Assembly (NCBI GenBank): GCA_022511425.1
Contig: JAFLRO010000001.1
Coordinates: 33,571 to 97,570, forward strand
DNA length: 64,000 nucleotides
Reading direction: 5' to 3'
From: Acetatifactor sp.
GTDB taxonomy: Bacteria; Bacillota; Clostridia; Lachnospirales; Lachnospiraceae
Part shown: positions 53,417-63,851 of the stretch, piece by piece
How positions within the stretch are numbered: the first letter of the stretch is position 1
Layout of the letters: the number at the start of each line of letters is the position of its first letter
Translations under genes and position numbers: made by a program
Notes under the pieces: generated by a model
Told to the model about the DNA's origin: nothing
Databases searched by the model: none
The model's input: the letters and a program-made list of their open reading frames with translations, nothing else

Positions 53417-54922
53417 TCACTCTTCTGGTTGATCTTTCTTGGTTACAGTTCCTGTACTTCTAGGAGCGCCTTTGGAGCCTTGGGCATCTGCTTGAGTACT
53501 TGCCACCTTACCTGCCAGGAATCCGGACAGCACAGCTTGAAGATCTACACCGGTAGCCTCCTTGAGACCGTCTGTGATCTGTACAACGGTTCCCATCACG
53601 TCCTTCATCAGCTTCGCTGAATTGCCATCTCCGTACATGGTAATTCGATCCACACTTGATAAGGGTTCAGCAGCATTCTTAACCACCTCAGGAAGGGCTT
53701 TAAAGTACATTTCCAGCACTGCAGCTTCACCCATCTTCTGCATGGCTTCAGCTTTCTTCTCAATACCTTCAGCCTCTGCCACAGCCTTTGCACGGATAGC
53801 TTCAGCCTCTGCAAGACCTCTGGTACGGATACCGTCTGCTTCCTGTTCCATGGTATATCTCTTCGCTTCAGCCTGAGCCCTCATAGCCTCAGCTTCCTTC
53901 TCAGTCTCAAATTTTTTAGCTTCAGCCTCACGCTGGCGCTCATAGAGGATAGCATCTGCCTGTTGCTGTTTCGCAAACTTGTCAGCCTCAGCCTTCTTCT
54001 TCACCTGAGCGTCAAGAGCCTGCTCCATAACTTCAGCTTCACGCTGCTTTAAGAGGATTTCTTTCTCCTGTTTTGCAATATTGGCATTAGCTGTGGTAAT
54101 TTCTACCGTTTTACGCTGTTCCTCTTCCTGTATACGGTAAGCAGCATCTGCCTCAGCATTCTTGATATCAGCTTCCTTCTTCAATTCTGCACGTTGAATT
54201 GCCAGTTCATTCTGTTTCTTAGCAATTTCAGACTCTGCGTTCACTTCGGCTTCGTTTGCTTCACGTTTTGCATAAGCCTGTGCCTTTGCGATTTCCTTCT
54301 CGCTTTCTGCTCTGGAGATAGCCGCGTTTTTCTGAATCTTTACGATGTTATCCACACCCAGGTTTTCGATGACACCGTTGCCATCAACGAAATTCTGCAC
54401 ATTGAAGCTTATGATGTCTAGACCCATTGCTGCCAGATCCGGCTCTGCGTTCTCCTTCACCAGAAAAGCAAACTTCTGTCGGTCGGAAACCATCTCCTCC
54501 AGAGCCATCTTGCCGACGATCTCACGGACGTTACCTTCAAGCACTTCCCTCGCCACCCGGCCGATGTACTCGGCATTCTTGTTCAGAAAGTTCTGAGCAG
54601 CCAGCTTCAAACGTTCTTCATTATCGCTGATCTTAACGTTCACTGTGGCATCCACATTGATGTTTATGTAGTCCGCTGTGGGAACGGCATTGGATGTCTT
54701 CACATCAATTGGAATCAGCTGAAGGTTCAGTTCATCCTTTCTCTCAAGGAAAGGTATCTTGATACCGGCCTTACCGATTAAAACCTTGGGATTTTTCCTC
54801 AGACCCGAGATGATGATGGCAGTATCAGGAGATGCCTTCACATAGCCTGTCAAAAAGATCAGGATGAGAATCAGCACAACTACTGCCACAACAATGCCAA
54901 CAATAGCCATTTCGTCTAACAT
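53417..54922 (-). CDS. flotillin-like SPFH protein
   Basis: A 501-residue membrane scaffold. One N-terminal helix (IVGIVVAVVVLILILIFLTG) leads to the SPFH domain (about 30-190, PNPKVLIGKAGIKIPF-like), then a long Ala/Glu-rich coiled coil, and a C-terminal globular part ending in a Gly/Ser tail. Flotillins such as FloT organise membrane regions. GGAGG lies before the ATG. The gene is followed by the orphan region and preceded by dtd and an AI-2E transporter, all minus strand. Confidence 0.92.
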   Translation of the reverse strand: MLDEMAIVGIVVAVVVLILILIFLTGYVKASPDTAIIISGLRKNPKVLIGKAGIKIPFLERKDELNLQLIPIDVKTSNAVPTADYININVDATVNVKISDNEERLKLAAQNFLNKNAEYIGRVAREVLEGNVREIVGKMALEEMVSDRQKFAFLVKENAEPDLAAMGLDIISFNVQNFVDGNGVIENLGVDNIVKIQKNAAISRAESEKEIAKAQAYAKREANEAEVNAESEIAKKQNELAIQRAELKKEADIKNAEADAAYRIQEEEQRKTVEITTANANIAKQEKEILLKQREAEVMEQALDAQVKKKAEADKFAKQQQADAILYERQREAEAKKFETEKEAEAMRAQAEAKRYTMEQEADGIRTRGLAEAEAIRAKAVAEAEGIEKKAEAMQKMGEAAVLEMYFKALPEVVKNAAEPLSSVDRITMYGDGNSAKLMKDVMGTVVQITDGLKEATGVDLQAVLSGFLAGKVASTQADAQGSKGAPRSTGTVTKKDQPEE

Positions 54923-54950
54923 TTCTTTTTCCTCCGTTTTTTAATAATAT

Positions 54951-55415
54951 TTATGAACCAATTTGTGAAAAAATATCTTCTGAATCCAGTAGTATTGTGA
55001 AGGGACCGTCATTCACAAGGGAGACCTTCATGTCTGCACCGAAGCATCCCTCTTCCACCACCGGAACCTCCCTGCGGCATTGCTCCAATATGTACTGATA
55101 AAGGTCATTTGCCATACCGGGTTCCCCGGCATTGATAAATGAGGGGCGATTTCCCTTCCTACAGTCTGCATAGAGAGTAAACTGGGAAATAATCAACAGC
55201 TGTCCCTCAATTGTCTTCAGATCCAAGTTGGTCTTTCCATTCTCATCCTCAAAGATACGCAGACTGATCATTTTTTTTACCATTTTATCTGCCACTGCTC
55301 TGGTGTCCGATTGTGCAATGCCAACAAGTACCAAAAAACCACTGCCAATTCGTCCTATCTCTTCACCATCAACAGAAACAGCTGCCTCTTTCACCCTTTG
55401 TATCACAAATCTCAT
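54951..55415 (-). CDS. dtd: D-aminoacyl-tRNA deacylase
   Basis: A 154-residue enzyme that removes D-amino acids from tRNA. The two conserved active-site stretches are [12 protein letters not shown] and [14 protein letters not shown]; the second has Phe where NxGPVT is more usual. The start codon overlaps the AI-2E transporter stop (TAATG), and it has no good ribosome binding site, so it is translated by coupling. Confidence 0.93.
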   Translation of the reverse strand: MRFVIQRVKEAAVSVDGEEIGRIGSGFLVLVGIAQSDTRAVADKMVKKMISLRIFEDENGKTNLDLKTIEGQLLIISQFTLYADCRKGNRPSFINAGEPGMANDLYQYILEQCRREVPVVEEGCFGADMKVSLVNDGPFTILLDSEDIFSQIGS

Positions 55416-56821
55416 TATTTTGTATCCTTTGAATCATTCTTTTCAGCGTCAGTCAAGGCTTTTCCAGAGTGCCCGAAAGCGTCATCTCCTGCATTCTCAG
55501 AAGTATTCTCAAGCTTTTTGGAGCGTTTCCAACGTTTGTTCTTCTCCGCAAGCTTTTTCACAACAGATTCTGAAAGCTGTTCATGATCATGAAAGCCCTC
55601 GTCATCCACATATTCCAATTTTTCATACTTATCAGTATCTATGGACAATTCTTTTTTGACCAACGCAGTGTTCACGAGAGATTTAATAGCTGCATAAATC
55701 ACCGCAAAAATAGGTACACCAACAATCATGCCCACAACCCCGAAAAGGCCTCCAAAGAAGGTAATGGCAAAAATCACCCAAAAACTGGTGAGGCCTGTAG
55801 AACTGCCAAGAATCTTAGGCCCAAGAATATTGCCGTCAAATTGCTGAAGCACTAAGATAAATATCAGGAAGTAAACACAGTTCAGTGGATGTAGAGGATC
55901 TACAATCAATACCAGAATCGCACTGGGTATGGCACCCAAATACGGTCCAAAAAAGGGAATCACATTCGTTACACCAATTATGATACTGATCAATGCACCA
56001 TAAGGCGTGCGCATCAATGTTACGCCAATAAAGCAAAGAAGCCCAATAATGATGGAATCGGCAATTTTTCCTCCAAGAAAACCTATGAAGGTTTTATGGG
56101 TAAAGCGGAAATTACTGATAATAATATTTGCCGTATCACGTTCAAACAAGGCATAAGTAATCTTTTTTGCCTGGGCCTTAAACTTCTCCTTGCTTATCAT
56201 CACATAGATAGAGATAATAAAGCCGATAATGAAATTCCATAATACGCCCAGAATATTTGTGGCAGTGTTAGTAACCGTCCGGAGCCAGATTCTTGCATTG
56301 GCAGGAAGCTGCTTGATCAACTCATCCAACTGTTCTGAGTATTGATTGACTGTTTGAAGCGCATAATTCCTTACATCAGGGTTGTCATCCAATAGACGGT
56401 TGATCCAGCTCATGACATTCCCTGTATATCGGTCGAAATTGTTGATAATATTCTGGATACTAGGTACCAGCTGGGATATCAGCATATAAAACAGCATATA
56501 GATTAAGCCAAGAAAAACAAATGCTGTCAGGAATACGCTAATCCCTCGAACAATAGAATCACGGCGCTTTGTTTTTTTGATCCCACATTTCTCGCATATA
56601 GGAATAATAATTCTTCTCTCAATATAATTGAGTACAGGTGACAACAAATAGGCCATAGCAAGGCCGACCACCACCGGCATCAAAATGTTGGTAAGCCTAT
56701 TCAGTCCTGCCAGGATATTATTGCTGTGAAATACAAAATAATAAAAGAGAATTGCCGCTGCAATCACTAAAAAGGCTGTCACACCCCAGCGGACATATTT
56801 GTTGTTTAGTTTAAACTTCAT
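55415..56821 (-). CDS. AI-2E family transporter
   Basis: A 468-residue membrane protein with about eight hydrophobic segments ([21 protein letters not shown] near the start). The family exports small molecules; AI-2 is only one proposed substrate. The C-terminus has an unusual lysine- and aspartate-rich tail of about 60 residues. GGGGGG is placed nine bases before the ATG. It is the first gene of a minus operon with dtd and divergent from the recombinase. Confidence 0.9.
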   Translation of the reverse strand: MKFKLNNKYVRWGVTAFLVIAAAILFYYFVFHSNNILAGLNRLTNILMPVVVGLAMAYLLSPVLNYIERRIIIPICEKCGIKKTKRRDSIVRGISVFLTAFVFLGLIYMLFYMLISQLVPSIQNIINNFDRYTGNVMSWINRLLDDNPDVRNYALQTVNQYSEQLDELIKQLPANARIWLRTVTNTATNILGVLWNFIIGFIISIYVMISKEKFKAQAKKITYALFERDTANIIISNFRFTHKTFIGFLGGKIADSIIIGLLCFIGVTLMRTPYGALISIIIGVTNVIPFFGPYLGAIPSAILVLIVDPLHPLNCVYFLIFILVLQQFDGNILGPKILGSSTGLTSFWVIFAITFFGGLFGVVGMIVGVPIFAVIYAAIKSLVNTALVKKELSIDTDKYEKLEYVDDEGFHDHEQLSESVVKKLAEKNKRWKRSKKLENTSENAGDDAFGHSGKALTDAEKNDSKDTK

Positions 56822-57137
56822 TTGCTTATCCCCCCCAATTCTCCTCTTTATGTCTTTACATATATCATACTATCAATAAGCCAACATAACAAGCAAATTT
56901 TGGTTATTTCTAATGTAAAAATGTGTTTATTTACACCCGATCAATTGCACATCCACTCCAGTTCAACATCTGATACAAAAAGTATTCCTTCCTCCCATAT
57001 TCCAACTTTTATAAATGGTTATATTTTCAAGTAAAAGTTTATCCTGGCGGAATAAAAATATAATTTCTATTGTCATTATTTTACAAAAATACTAAAATAG
57101 AGATAGTACAATCTGGTGCATAATCAATTGAGAAAGG
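56822..57137. other. 316-base divergent intergenic region
   Basis: The gap between the AI-2E transporter and the recombinase is A+T-rich. It holds the promoter of the recombinase (57070-57098) and no convincing gene. A stretch CGGAATAAAAATATAATTTCT at 57055-57075 resembles an A+T-rich recombinase core site in composition only. Nothing else stands out. Confidence 0.6.
57070..57098 (+). promoter_or_regulatory. SigA-type promoter for the tyrosine recombinase
   Basis: TTGTCA and TAAAAT with exactly 17 bases between them lie 40 bases before the start codon. Confidence 0.55.
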
Positions 57138-58217
57138 ATGGGCAACTCCTTGGCAATTATAAATTCAAACAATTATCATGATGAACAGAATAAGCAGAAT
57201 ATTCTGAAGATGCGTGCTGTGTTGGAAACTCTTCCCTCTTTCTGCAGAACCTATTTTCGTGGCATTGAGGAGTATACATCCGCTCGCACGAGACTGGCTT
57301 ATGCCTATGATATCCGGCTCTTTTTTGAATTTCTACACGAAAAAAATCCAATTTGTTCAAAACTTGAAATCATAGACTACCCTCTCTCTATCCTGGATCA
57401 ACTGACCCGTATTGACATTGAAGAGTATCTGGAATATATGTCTCTTTATCAAAAAGACGGTAGAGAGATCACTAACGATGAACGTGGAAAAGCCCGAAAG
57501 CTGGCAGCACTTCGCAGCTTCTACAACTATTTCTATCAGAATGAGATGATAACAAAAAATCCGGCATCCCTGGTTCCCCTTCCTAAACAGCACGAAAAGG
57601 CAATTATCCGACTTGAGCCTAATGAGGTTGCCATTCTTCTGGATCAGGTGGAAGATGGAACAAAATTGACTAAAAAGGAACTGGAGTACCACAAGAAAAC
57701 TAAAATCCGCGACATAGCCTTGCTGACGCTGCTCTTAGGCACGGGAATCCGTGTATCCGAGTGTGTTGGTCTGGATGTGTCAGACGTGAATTTTGACGTT
57801 GGCGGAATTAAGGTAAGACGCAAAGGCGGATATGAAGCAATCATCTATTTTGGTGAAGAAGTAGAAACAGCACTGTTGGACTATCTTGAACAGAGAGAAT
57901 TGGTCATACCGGCTGAAGGTCATGAGGATGCGCTTTTCCTGTCGCTCCAGAATCGGCGTATTGCCGTGCGTTCCGTAGAAAACCTTGTGAAAAAATATAC
58001 TTCCCGAGTGACTCCTCTTAAGAAAATTACGCCTCACAAGCTGAGGAGTACCTATGGCACTACTCTCTATCAGGAATCAGGGGACATATATCTGGTTGCA
58101 GATGTTTTAGGTCATAAAGATGTTAATACCACTCGTAAGCATTATGCAGCACAGGCGGATGAACGCCGCAGAAAAGCTGCAAAATATGTGCGTCTACGGG
58201 AAGACACGGAACAATAG
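57138..58217 (+). CDS. tyrosine recombinase, XerS-like
   Basis: A 359-residue site-specific recombinase. Catalytic residues are all visible: Arg in GTGIRVSE, Lys in VRRKGGY, His and Arg in TPHKLRSTYG, His in VLGHKD and the Tyr in TTRKHYAA. The length and N-terminal layout resemble the single-chain XerS type that acts alone at a chromosome-dimer site, rather than the 300-residue XerC/XerD. The ATG touches GAAAGG; the TTG at 57150 is an alternative start. Its target site and host function are not known. It neighbours lexA. Confidence 0.82.
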   Translation: MGNSLAIINSNNYHDEQNKQNILKMRAVLETLPSFCRTYFRGIEEYTSARTRLAYAYDIRLFFEFLHEKNPICSKLEIIDYPLSILDQLTRIDIEEYLEYMSLYQKDGREITNDERGKARKLAALRSFYNYFYQNEMITKNPASLVPLPKQHEKAIIRLEPNEVAILLDQVEDGTKLTKKELEYHKKTKIRDIALLTLLLGTGIRVSECVGLDVSDVNFDVGGIKVRRKGGYEAIIYFGEEVETALLDYLEQRELVIPAEGHEDALFLSLQNRRIAVRSVENLVKKYTSRVTPLKKITPHKLRSTYGTTLYQESGDIYLVADVLGHKDVNTTRKHYAAQADERRRKAAKYVRLREDTEQ

Positions 58218-58252
58218 AGCAAGATGTTTGTTGCTTATCGCACATATTACTC

Positions 58253-58645
58253 TTATCGAACATACTCCTGGGAGTAATAAGGAAGAATCAACATCTGCCC
58301 TGCAGTTATGGCATTTTCGTCAGCCAGATGGTTGATACTGCATACTTCTGCAATATAGCTTTCACGGCTGTCATAGTGTACTCCGTCCACATACTCTTCT
58401 GCCAGCACCCACAGAGACTCTCCTGCCTCCACAGTAACGCTGGTGTAATATTTGAAACCGTCATTTGCACTGGAATTGATTGAGCCGTAAGACACAGAGC
58501 AGATAAGAATCATTCCCACGGCTGCAAGCAATGCTATAAATGCTGAAAGACACTTTCTTCTGCGCTCTCTTTGAAGACGCAGCATTCTGGCGTATCTCTT
58601 TGCTTCTCTCTCATTCATCTCATATTGGTTTCTCTGTGTTCTCAT
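58253..58645 (-). CDS. LysM-domain protein, YneA-like division inhibitor candidate
   Basis: A 130-residue protein. A basic N-terminus, one transmembrane helix near residues 33-54 and a LysM domain after residue 70 (TVEAGESLWVLAEEY) place it in the cell wall. YneA in Bacillus has the same size and architecture, blocks division during SOS, and is divergent from lexA, as this gene is. Several LexA boxes lie between the two. The role is inferred from architecture and context. Confidence 0.82.
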   Translation of the reverse strand: MRTQRNQYEMNEREAKRYARMLRLQRERRRKCLSAFIALLAAVGMILICSVSYGSINSSANDGFKYYTSVTVEAGESLWVLAEEYVDGVHYDSRESYIAEVCSINHLADENAITAGQMLILPYYSQEYVR

Positions 58646-58728
58646 TCTTTCATTCCTTTCCTAATCAACTATCTTATTAACACTCGGTTTGCAATGATAT
58701 CAACTATCTTTCTGACGCCCCAGTTCAC

Positions 58729-58834
58729 AATCATATGTTCGAGAACATCTGTTCTGATTGTATGTTAACACAAGAACATCTGTTTGTCAACATAAAAATC
58801 GAACATATTTTTGGAATATATGTTTGCTTTTTTT
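58729..58834. promoter_or_regulatory. cluster of LexA boxes between lexA and the LysM gene
   Basis: AGAACATCTGTTCT (58742-58755), AGAACATCTGTTTG (58773-58786) and CGAACATATTTTTG (58800-58813) match the GAAC-N4-GTTC operator to different degrees. Further weaker matches lie at 58729 (CATATGTTCG, read on the minus strand as CGAACATATG) and near 58820 (reverse strand CAAACATATATTCC). This fits autoregulation of lexA and control of the divergent LysM gene. Confidence 0.75.
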
Positions 58835-58932
58835 AAAGGACTATGTTAAAATTATGGAAAGAAACATAAATATTCAGGGGAATAACTTTAAAACCCCTTT
58901 TGCGCCAAAAAAGGCAGAATGGGAGGCAATAT

Positions 58933-59550
58933 ATGGGATTTGGTAAGATCACACCAAAGCAGCAGGAAATTCTCAATTATATTAAGGATGAAATATTGCG
59001 CAAAGGCTATCCGCCTACAGTTCGAGAAATCTGTGAGACTGTCAACCTGAAGTCCACATCTTCTGTTCACTCTCATTTGGAAACTCTTGAAAAGAACGGC
59101 TATATACGCCGTGACCCAACCAAGCCAAGAGCTATTGAAATTTGTGACGACAATTTTCAGATGGTACGTACGGAGATGGTGAGTCTGCCCATAGTTGGAA
59201 ATGTAGCCGCCGGACAGCCCATTCTGGCTGAAGAAAACATTCAGGATTACTTTCCTGTTCCAGCAGACGTTGTTCCCAGAGGCGAATCTTTTATTTTGAA
59301 TGTGAGAGGCGATTCCATGATAAATGCCGGAATCTTCAACGGAGACCGAGTCTTTGTCAACGTATGCTCCACTGCAAATAACGGCGAGATTGTTGTTGCT
59401 TTAATTGATGACTCTGCAACAGTAAAAACATTTTATAAAGAAAACGGTCATATCCGCCTGCAGCCAGAGAATGATACTATGGATCCCATTATCGTAGATG
59501 ACTGTCAAATACTTGGTAAAGTATTCGGTGTATTCCGTTTCTATCGTTGA
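58933..59550 (+). CDS. lexA: LexA repressor
   Basis: A 205-residue SOS repressor. The winged helix includes [22 protein letters not shown], the self-cleavage site is AAGQP (Ala-Gly), and the catalytic dyad is Ser in RGDSMINAG and Lys in [15 protein letters not shown] supports ATG 58933, so the 11 residues added by the ORF track are dropped. RecA is not in the window. Likely targets here are ruvAB, itself and the LysM gene. Confidence 0.96.
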   Translation: MGFGKITPKQQEILNYIKDEILRKGYPPTVREICETVNLKSTSSVHSHLETLEKNGYIRRDPTKPRAIEICDDNFQMVRTEMVSLPIVGNVAAGQPILAEENIQDYFPVPADVVPRGESFILNVRGDSMINAGIFNGDRVFVNVCSTANNGEIVVALIDDSATVKTFYKENGHIRLQPENDTMDPIIVDDCQILGKVFGVFRFYR

Positions 59551-59625
59551 CATAGAGACAAACCCTATATTTCACAACCTATATTTCCAAAAATTTAATA
59601 TAGTGATGTTTTTATGACAAAAAAT

Positions 59626-59700
59626 TACGGATATTCCTTTATTCGCCAGCAGCCGACGTGCTGATTACAGCAAAATCAAAGGGAATGTCCGTGTTTTTTT
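59626..59700 (+). terminator. branched terminator after lexA
   Basis: ACGGATATTCCTTT pairs with AAAGGGAATGTCCGT with a bulge and wobble. Inside it, CAGCA-N7-TGCTG makes a second stem. TTTTTTT follows. It is longer than most intrinsic terminators. Confidence 0.7.
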
Positions 59701-59836
59701 GGTAATACTACATTTTAGCCCCTGTATAAAATAAAATATTTTGCAGAAATTAATACAGCCGGTCCTGTAAAAGCCGTGTGGAAACTTTAGAATGAAAGGT
59801 CAAACAGCCGCTAAAGCGGCAGAAATGAGGGAAAAT

Positions 59837-60058
59837 ATGGGAAATAAATTTTTGGACAGTACTGCGCTGACCATCGCAATCATCGGTGCTATCAACTGGG
59901 CGCTGATTGGTCTGTTCCGCTTTGACCTGGTGGCTTATATCTTCGGAAACATGTCATGGTTTTCCAGGATTGTCTACACACTTGTAGGTATCTGCGGACT
60001 CTATCTGATCAGCTTCTTTATGCACCTGGCTGACAGACACAACGAGACCACAGTATAG
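59837..60058 (+). CDS. DUF378 membrane protein
   Basis: A 73-residue protein with two transmembrane segments (ALTIAIIGAINWALIGLF and IVYTLVGICGLYLISFF), the DUF378 layout. AATGAGGG precedes ATG 59837, so the longer ORF-track start at 59792 is not favoured. Function is unknown. A terminator and a long palindrome follow, separating it from the convergent rsfS block. Confidence 0.82.
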   Translation: MGNKFLDSTALTIAIIGAINWALIGLFRFDLVAYIFGNMSWFSRIVYTLVGICGLYLISFFMHLADRHNETTV

Positions 60059-60124
60059 CGAATTGGCAGCATAAACTGCATACAATAGAAAATACGCTCC
60101 GCGAATCTTCTATTGTTAAGAACG

Positions 60125-60168
60125 AAAAAGAAAGTTCCAAGACAACGCTCTTGAAACTTTCTTTTTTT
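60125..60168. terminator. terminator after the DUF378 gene
   Basis: AAAAAGAAAGTTCCAAG pairs with CTTGAAACTTTCTTTTT with one mismatch and an eight-base loop; the T-run extends past the stem. It could also serve the minus strand. Confidence 0.85.
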
Positions 60169-60184
60169 ACCCCAACAGTTCACG

Positions 60185-60245
60185 CGTCGATACATACGTA
60201 AAAAGCTTATGCTTGCATAAAAGCTTTTTTACGTATGTATCGACG
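60185..60245. repeat. 61-base near-perfect palindrome
   Basis: CGTCGATACATACGTAAAAAGC pairs with its complement across a short loop, with one extra base in the right arm. The loop ATGC-TT-GCAT can pair as well, so the structure is essentially continuous. There is no T-run beyond the arms. Confidence 0.8.
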
Positions 60246-60328
60246 AAGTGAGTGCCACTCTATGAGCCAGAGGGTGTTTACACCCCTCTTTAGGAGCTGC
60301 AACGCAGCGGGAAGCGCCGGAGGCGCGT

Positions 60329-60355
60329 TTTGCGAATGGCGTGTCGTGAACGTCA
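60329..60355 (+). repeat. dispersed intergenic repeat, copy 2
   Basis: This segment matches 25 of 27 bases at 13945-13971 (TTTGCGAATGGCG ... GAACGTCA). The hairpin partners that flank copy 1 are missing here. Confidence 0.6.
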
Positions 60356-60378
60356 CTTTTATTAGTTCTTTCAAAAGA

Positions 60379-60732
60379 TTACAAATCCTTCACATCAATC
60401 TGTTTCCCATCCCTCCAGATACGCTCCAGGTCATACAACAGCCGGTTTTCCTTGTCAAAAATGTGAACGATCACATCACCAAAATCAAGCAAAATCCAAT
60501 TTGCTGTGTCATACCCTTCAATTTGGCGTACCGGACAGCCCGCTCTGCCGAGTTTTTCCTCCACATAATCACTAAGTGCCTGTATCTGGCTCTGATTCCC
60601 GCCTCCGGCTATGATAAAGTAATCCGCCAGCACAGATACCTGGCTGATATCAATCACCCGGATATCCTCGGCTTTCTTATCTTCCAAAGCCGAAATTGCC
60701 AGCTTTGTCATCTCCAATGATTTATTATCCAT
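60379..60732 (-). CDS. rsfS: ribosome silencing factor RsfS
   Basis: A 117-residue protein that binds bL14 and blocks joining of ribosomal subunits under stress. It begins MDNKSLEMTKLAISALEDKKAEDI and has VLADYFIIAGGGNQSQIQAL and WILLDFGDVIVHIFD, the family core. AGGTGG supports ATG 60732; the ORF track adds six residues. It is the last gene of the minus operon obgE-yhbY-nadD-yqeK-rsfS. Confidence 0.94.
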   Translation of the reverse strand: MDNKSLEMTKLAISALEDKKAEDIRVIDISQVSVLADYFIIAGGGNQSQIQALSDYVEEKLGRAGCPVRQIEGYDTANWILLDFGDVIVHIFDKENRLLYDLERIWRDGKQIDVKDL

Positions 60733-60764
60733 AAAATTCCACCTTTCCAAAATAACAGTAATCT

Positions 60765-61385
60765 TTAGACCATCTTATGTTCGGATGTTTTCTGCTCCAC
60801 GTATGCTTTGTAATAGTTCCATGTCTCCACTGTCCTGGAATCGATTGTCCATCCGTTCGATTTCAAGTGTGAAAGTGTTCCTTCCAGAATCTGCAACAAT
60901 GCCTTATCCAAATCCTGAAAGGCTAATTCCCTCAATTCCCCCAAATAGGGTGCACGATTTCTTCCCGGCTCTATATAGTCTGCTACAAATACAATTTTTT
61001 CAAGCAGACTCATGTCTTCTCTTCCCATGGTGTGATAAAGAATGGCATTTATTACATCTTGATTGCGGATACCATACTTATTTTCTGCCAGAAAGCCACC
61101 AACTTTGCCATGGAGCAGAAACGGAAGCTGACGCTCAGTTTCCGTCACCGGAATGCCCTGTTTTTCACAGATATTAAGCAATTTCTCATCTGACATGCAC
61201 TTGGCGCAGTCGTGTAAAAGCCCTGCCAATACAGCATCCTGTACGTTTGCTCCATAGCGCATGGCCAGGGCAGCTGCCGTGTATTCTACGCCCAAAGTGT
61301 GTTCATAACGCTTAGCATTCTGCGCTTTCCGAATAGCTTTTCGCAGCTTTTTCAAGGACAGTTTTTTTACTTTCCCCTCACTCAT
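60765..61385 (-). CDS. yqeK: bis(5'-nucleosyl)-tetraphosphatase YqeK (HD domain)
   Basis: A 206-residue HD-domain hydrolase that cleaves Ap4A in Firmicutes. The metal site has AGLLHDCAK and ILYHTMGR, plus IVFVADYIEPGR. The ATG at 61385 lies inside nadD's last codons (ATGAGTGA), so the 23-residue ORF-track extension is not needed. It stays in the conserved order between nadD and rsfS. Confidence 0.92.
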   Translation of the reverse strand: MSEGKVKKLSLKKLRKAIRKAQNAKRYEHTLGVEYTAAALAMRYGANVQDAVLAGLLHDCAKCMSDEKLLNICEKQGIPVTETERQLPFLLHGKVGGFLAENKYGIRNQDVINAILYHTMGREDMSLLEKIVFVADYIEPGRNRAPYLGELRELAFQDLDKALLQILEGTLSHLKSNGWTIDSRTVETWNYYKAYVEQKTSEHKMV

Positions 61386-61983
61386 GATACAACCCCATAT
61401 GCTGAATATATTGAAGCACCTTGTCCGGAACCATATAGCGCACGCTCTCTCCACAACTTAGACGCCTTCGTATCTCCGTGGAAGAAATGGATATTTGAAG
61501 AAACGGCATCAGCTGTATTTCACCGCCATAACGCGCAAGAAGTTCTGTCCGCTTTTCTTCTAATTTCTGAATCGAGACATCTCCCCGCACCGCCGCCAGT
61601 ATAGTACAGCCAGCCAAAAGACGTTCAGGGCATTTCCAATTCTCCATGGTAAAGAGACAGTCTGCACCCTCGATAAAGTAAAACTGATGCTCCGGATACA
61701 GTTCATGCAGCTCCTCTACGGTTTCATAACTATATGTGTAGCCCCCTCTTTTAATCTCCAGGTCCAGGCATTTCAGTCTGTCGTTCCCATCTATGGCCAG
61801 CCTGACCATATGCAGCCGCTCATTTCCCGGCAGTATACTCCTGTCAGCCTTCATATAGGACTGACCTGTAGGTATGAGCCATACCTGTTCCAGTCCTGCG
61901 GCATCTGCAGCCCACTCTGCCAGCATCAAGTGAGCTATATGGATTGGATCGAAAGTACCTCCCATGATACCAATCTTGCTCAT
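61378..61983 (-). CDS. nadD: nicotinate-nucleotide adenylyltransferase
   Basis: A 201-residue enzyme of NAD synthesis that adenylates nicotinate mononucleotide. The nucleotidyltransferase signature is GGTFDPIHIAHLMLAEWA, and the C-terminal ISSTEIRRRL is present. The length is normal. It follows yhbY by 12 bases and overlaps yqeK by 8. Confidence 0.95.
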   Translation of the reverse strand: MSKIGIMGGTFDPIHIAHLMLAEWAADAAGLEQVWLIPTGQSYMKADRSILPGNERLHMVRLAIDGNDRLKCLDLEIKRGGYTYSYETVEELHELYPEHQFYFIEGADCLFTMENWKCPERLLAGCTILAAVRGDVSIQKLEEKRTELLARYGGEIQLMPFLQISISSTEIRRRLSCGESVRYMVPDKVLQYIQHMGLYHE

Positions 61984-61995
61984 AAAAATACTCCT

Positions 61996-62286
61996 TTAGT
62001 TGGGCAGCTGTATCTTGGGCTTGTCCTTGTCAGGCTTGTACAGCACAAATTTCTTTCCGATCACCTGCACTACCTGAGAATGGGTACGGTCTGCAACCGT
62101 CTGGGCAATCTCCCTGGGGTCATCCAGACAGTTTTTCAGCACAGCAACCTTAATCAGCTCATTGTTGTTAAAAAACTCACCGATAGCTTCCGTAAGTTCT
62201 GGAGTCAAACTTGACTTACCCACCTGAAAAACGGGATCCAGCTTACTTGCAAGACTCTTTAAATATGCTCTCTGCTTGCTTGTCAT
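61996..62286 (-). CDS. yhbY: YhbY family RNA-binding protein
   Basis: A 96-residue CRM-domain protein associated with the large ribosomal subunit. It begins MTSKQRAYLKSLASKLDPVFQVGKSSLTPELTEAI and has IGKKFVLYKP near the end. It is 120 bases after obgE in the same operon. Confidence 0.93.
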   Translation of the reverse strand: MTSKQRAYLKSLASKLDPVFQVGKSSLTPELTEAIGEFFNNNELIKVAVLKNCLDDPREIAQTVADRTHSQVVQVIGKKFVLYKPDKDKPKIQLPN

Positions 62287-62406
62287 TATCTTTTACCTCA
62301 CTTTTACCCCTTAACAAACTTTATACCCTGTTAATTTATAACCTGTTAACTTGCTGGGGTATTTGACTGTCACACATTCTGCCTACACCATTCAGCAGTT
62401 TATTTC

Positions 62407-63720
<1,314 letters not shown>

Positions 63721-63804
63721 TCACACATCCCGTCATGCCGCCTATGACAGCACAAACAATCACCGAAAAGTATCGCTGTCCTTGCTTTTCACACTTTTCA
63801 CACT

Positions 63805-63836
63805 GAGAAAAGGCTCCAGGCAGCGCCTGAAGCCTT
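63805..63836 (-). terminator. terminator or attenuator between rpmA and obgE
   Basis: On the minus strand AAGGCTTCAGGC pairs with GCCTGGAGCCTT with a three-base loop and one wobble, then TTTTC. It follows the rpmA stop by about 16 bases and precedes obgE, so partial read-through would be needed for obgE expression unless it has its own promoter. Confidence 0.75.
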
Positions 63837-63851
63837 GAATCACTCGTAAGC

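Larger units (their letters stand above)
60059..60378. other. 320-base convergent intergenic region
   Basis: The gap between DUF378 and rsfS holds CAATAGAA/TTCTATTG pairing at 60082-60118, a terminator at 60125-60168, a 61-base palindrome at 60185-60245, AGAGGGTG/CACCCCTCT pairing near 60265-60290, and the second copy of the dispersed repeat at 60329. I see no gene in it. Its structure is unusually dense. Confidence 0.7.

Noticed and set aside
57055-57075. dif-like recombination site upstream of the recombinase
   Set aside because: Resemblance is mostly A+T composition, and I cannot verify the consensus; kept only as a test in the findings.
60235-60720. 161-residue plus-strand ORF over rsfS and the repeat region
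   Set aside because: Overlaps rsfS on the other strand, has no motif and begins in repeat DNA.
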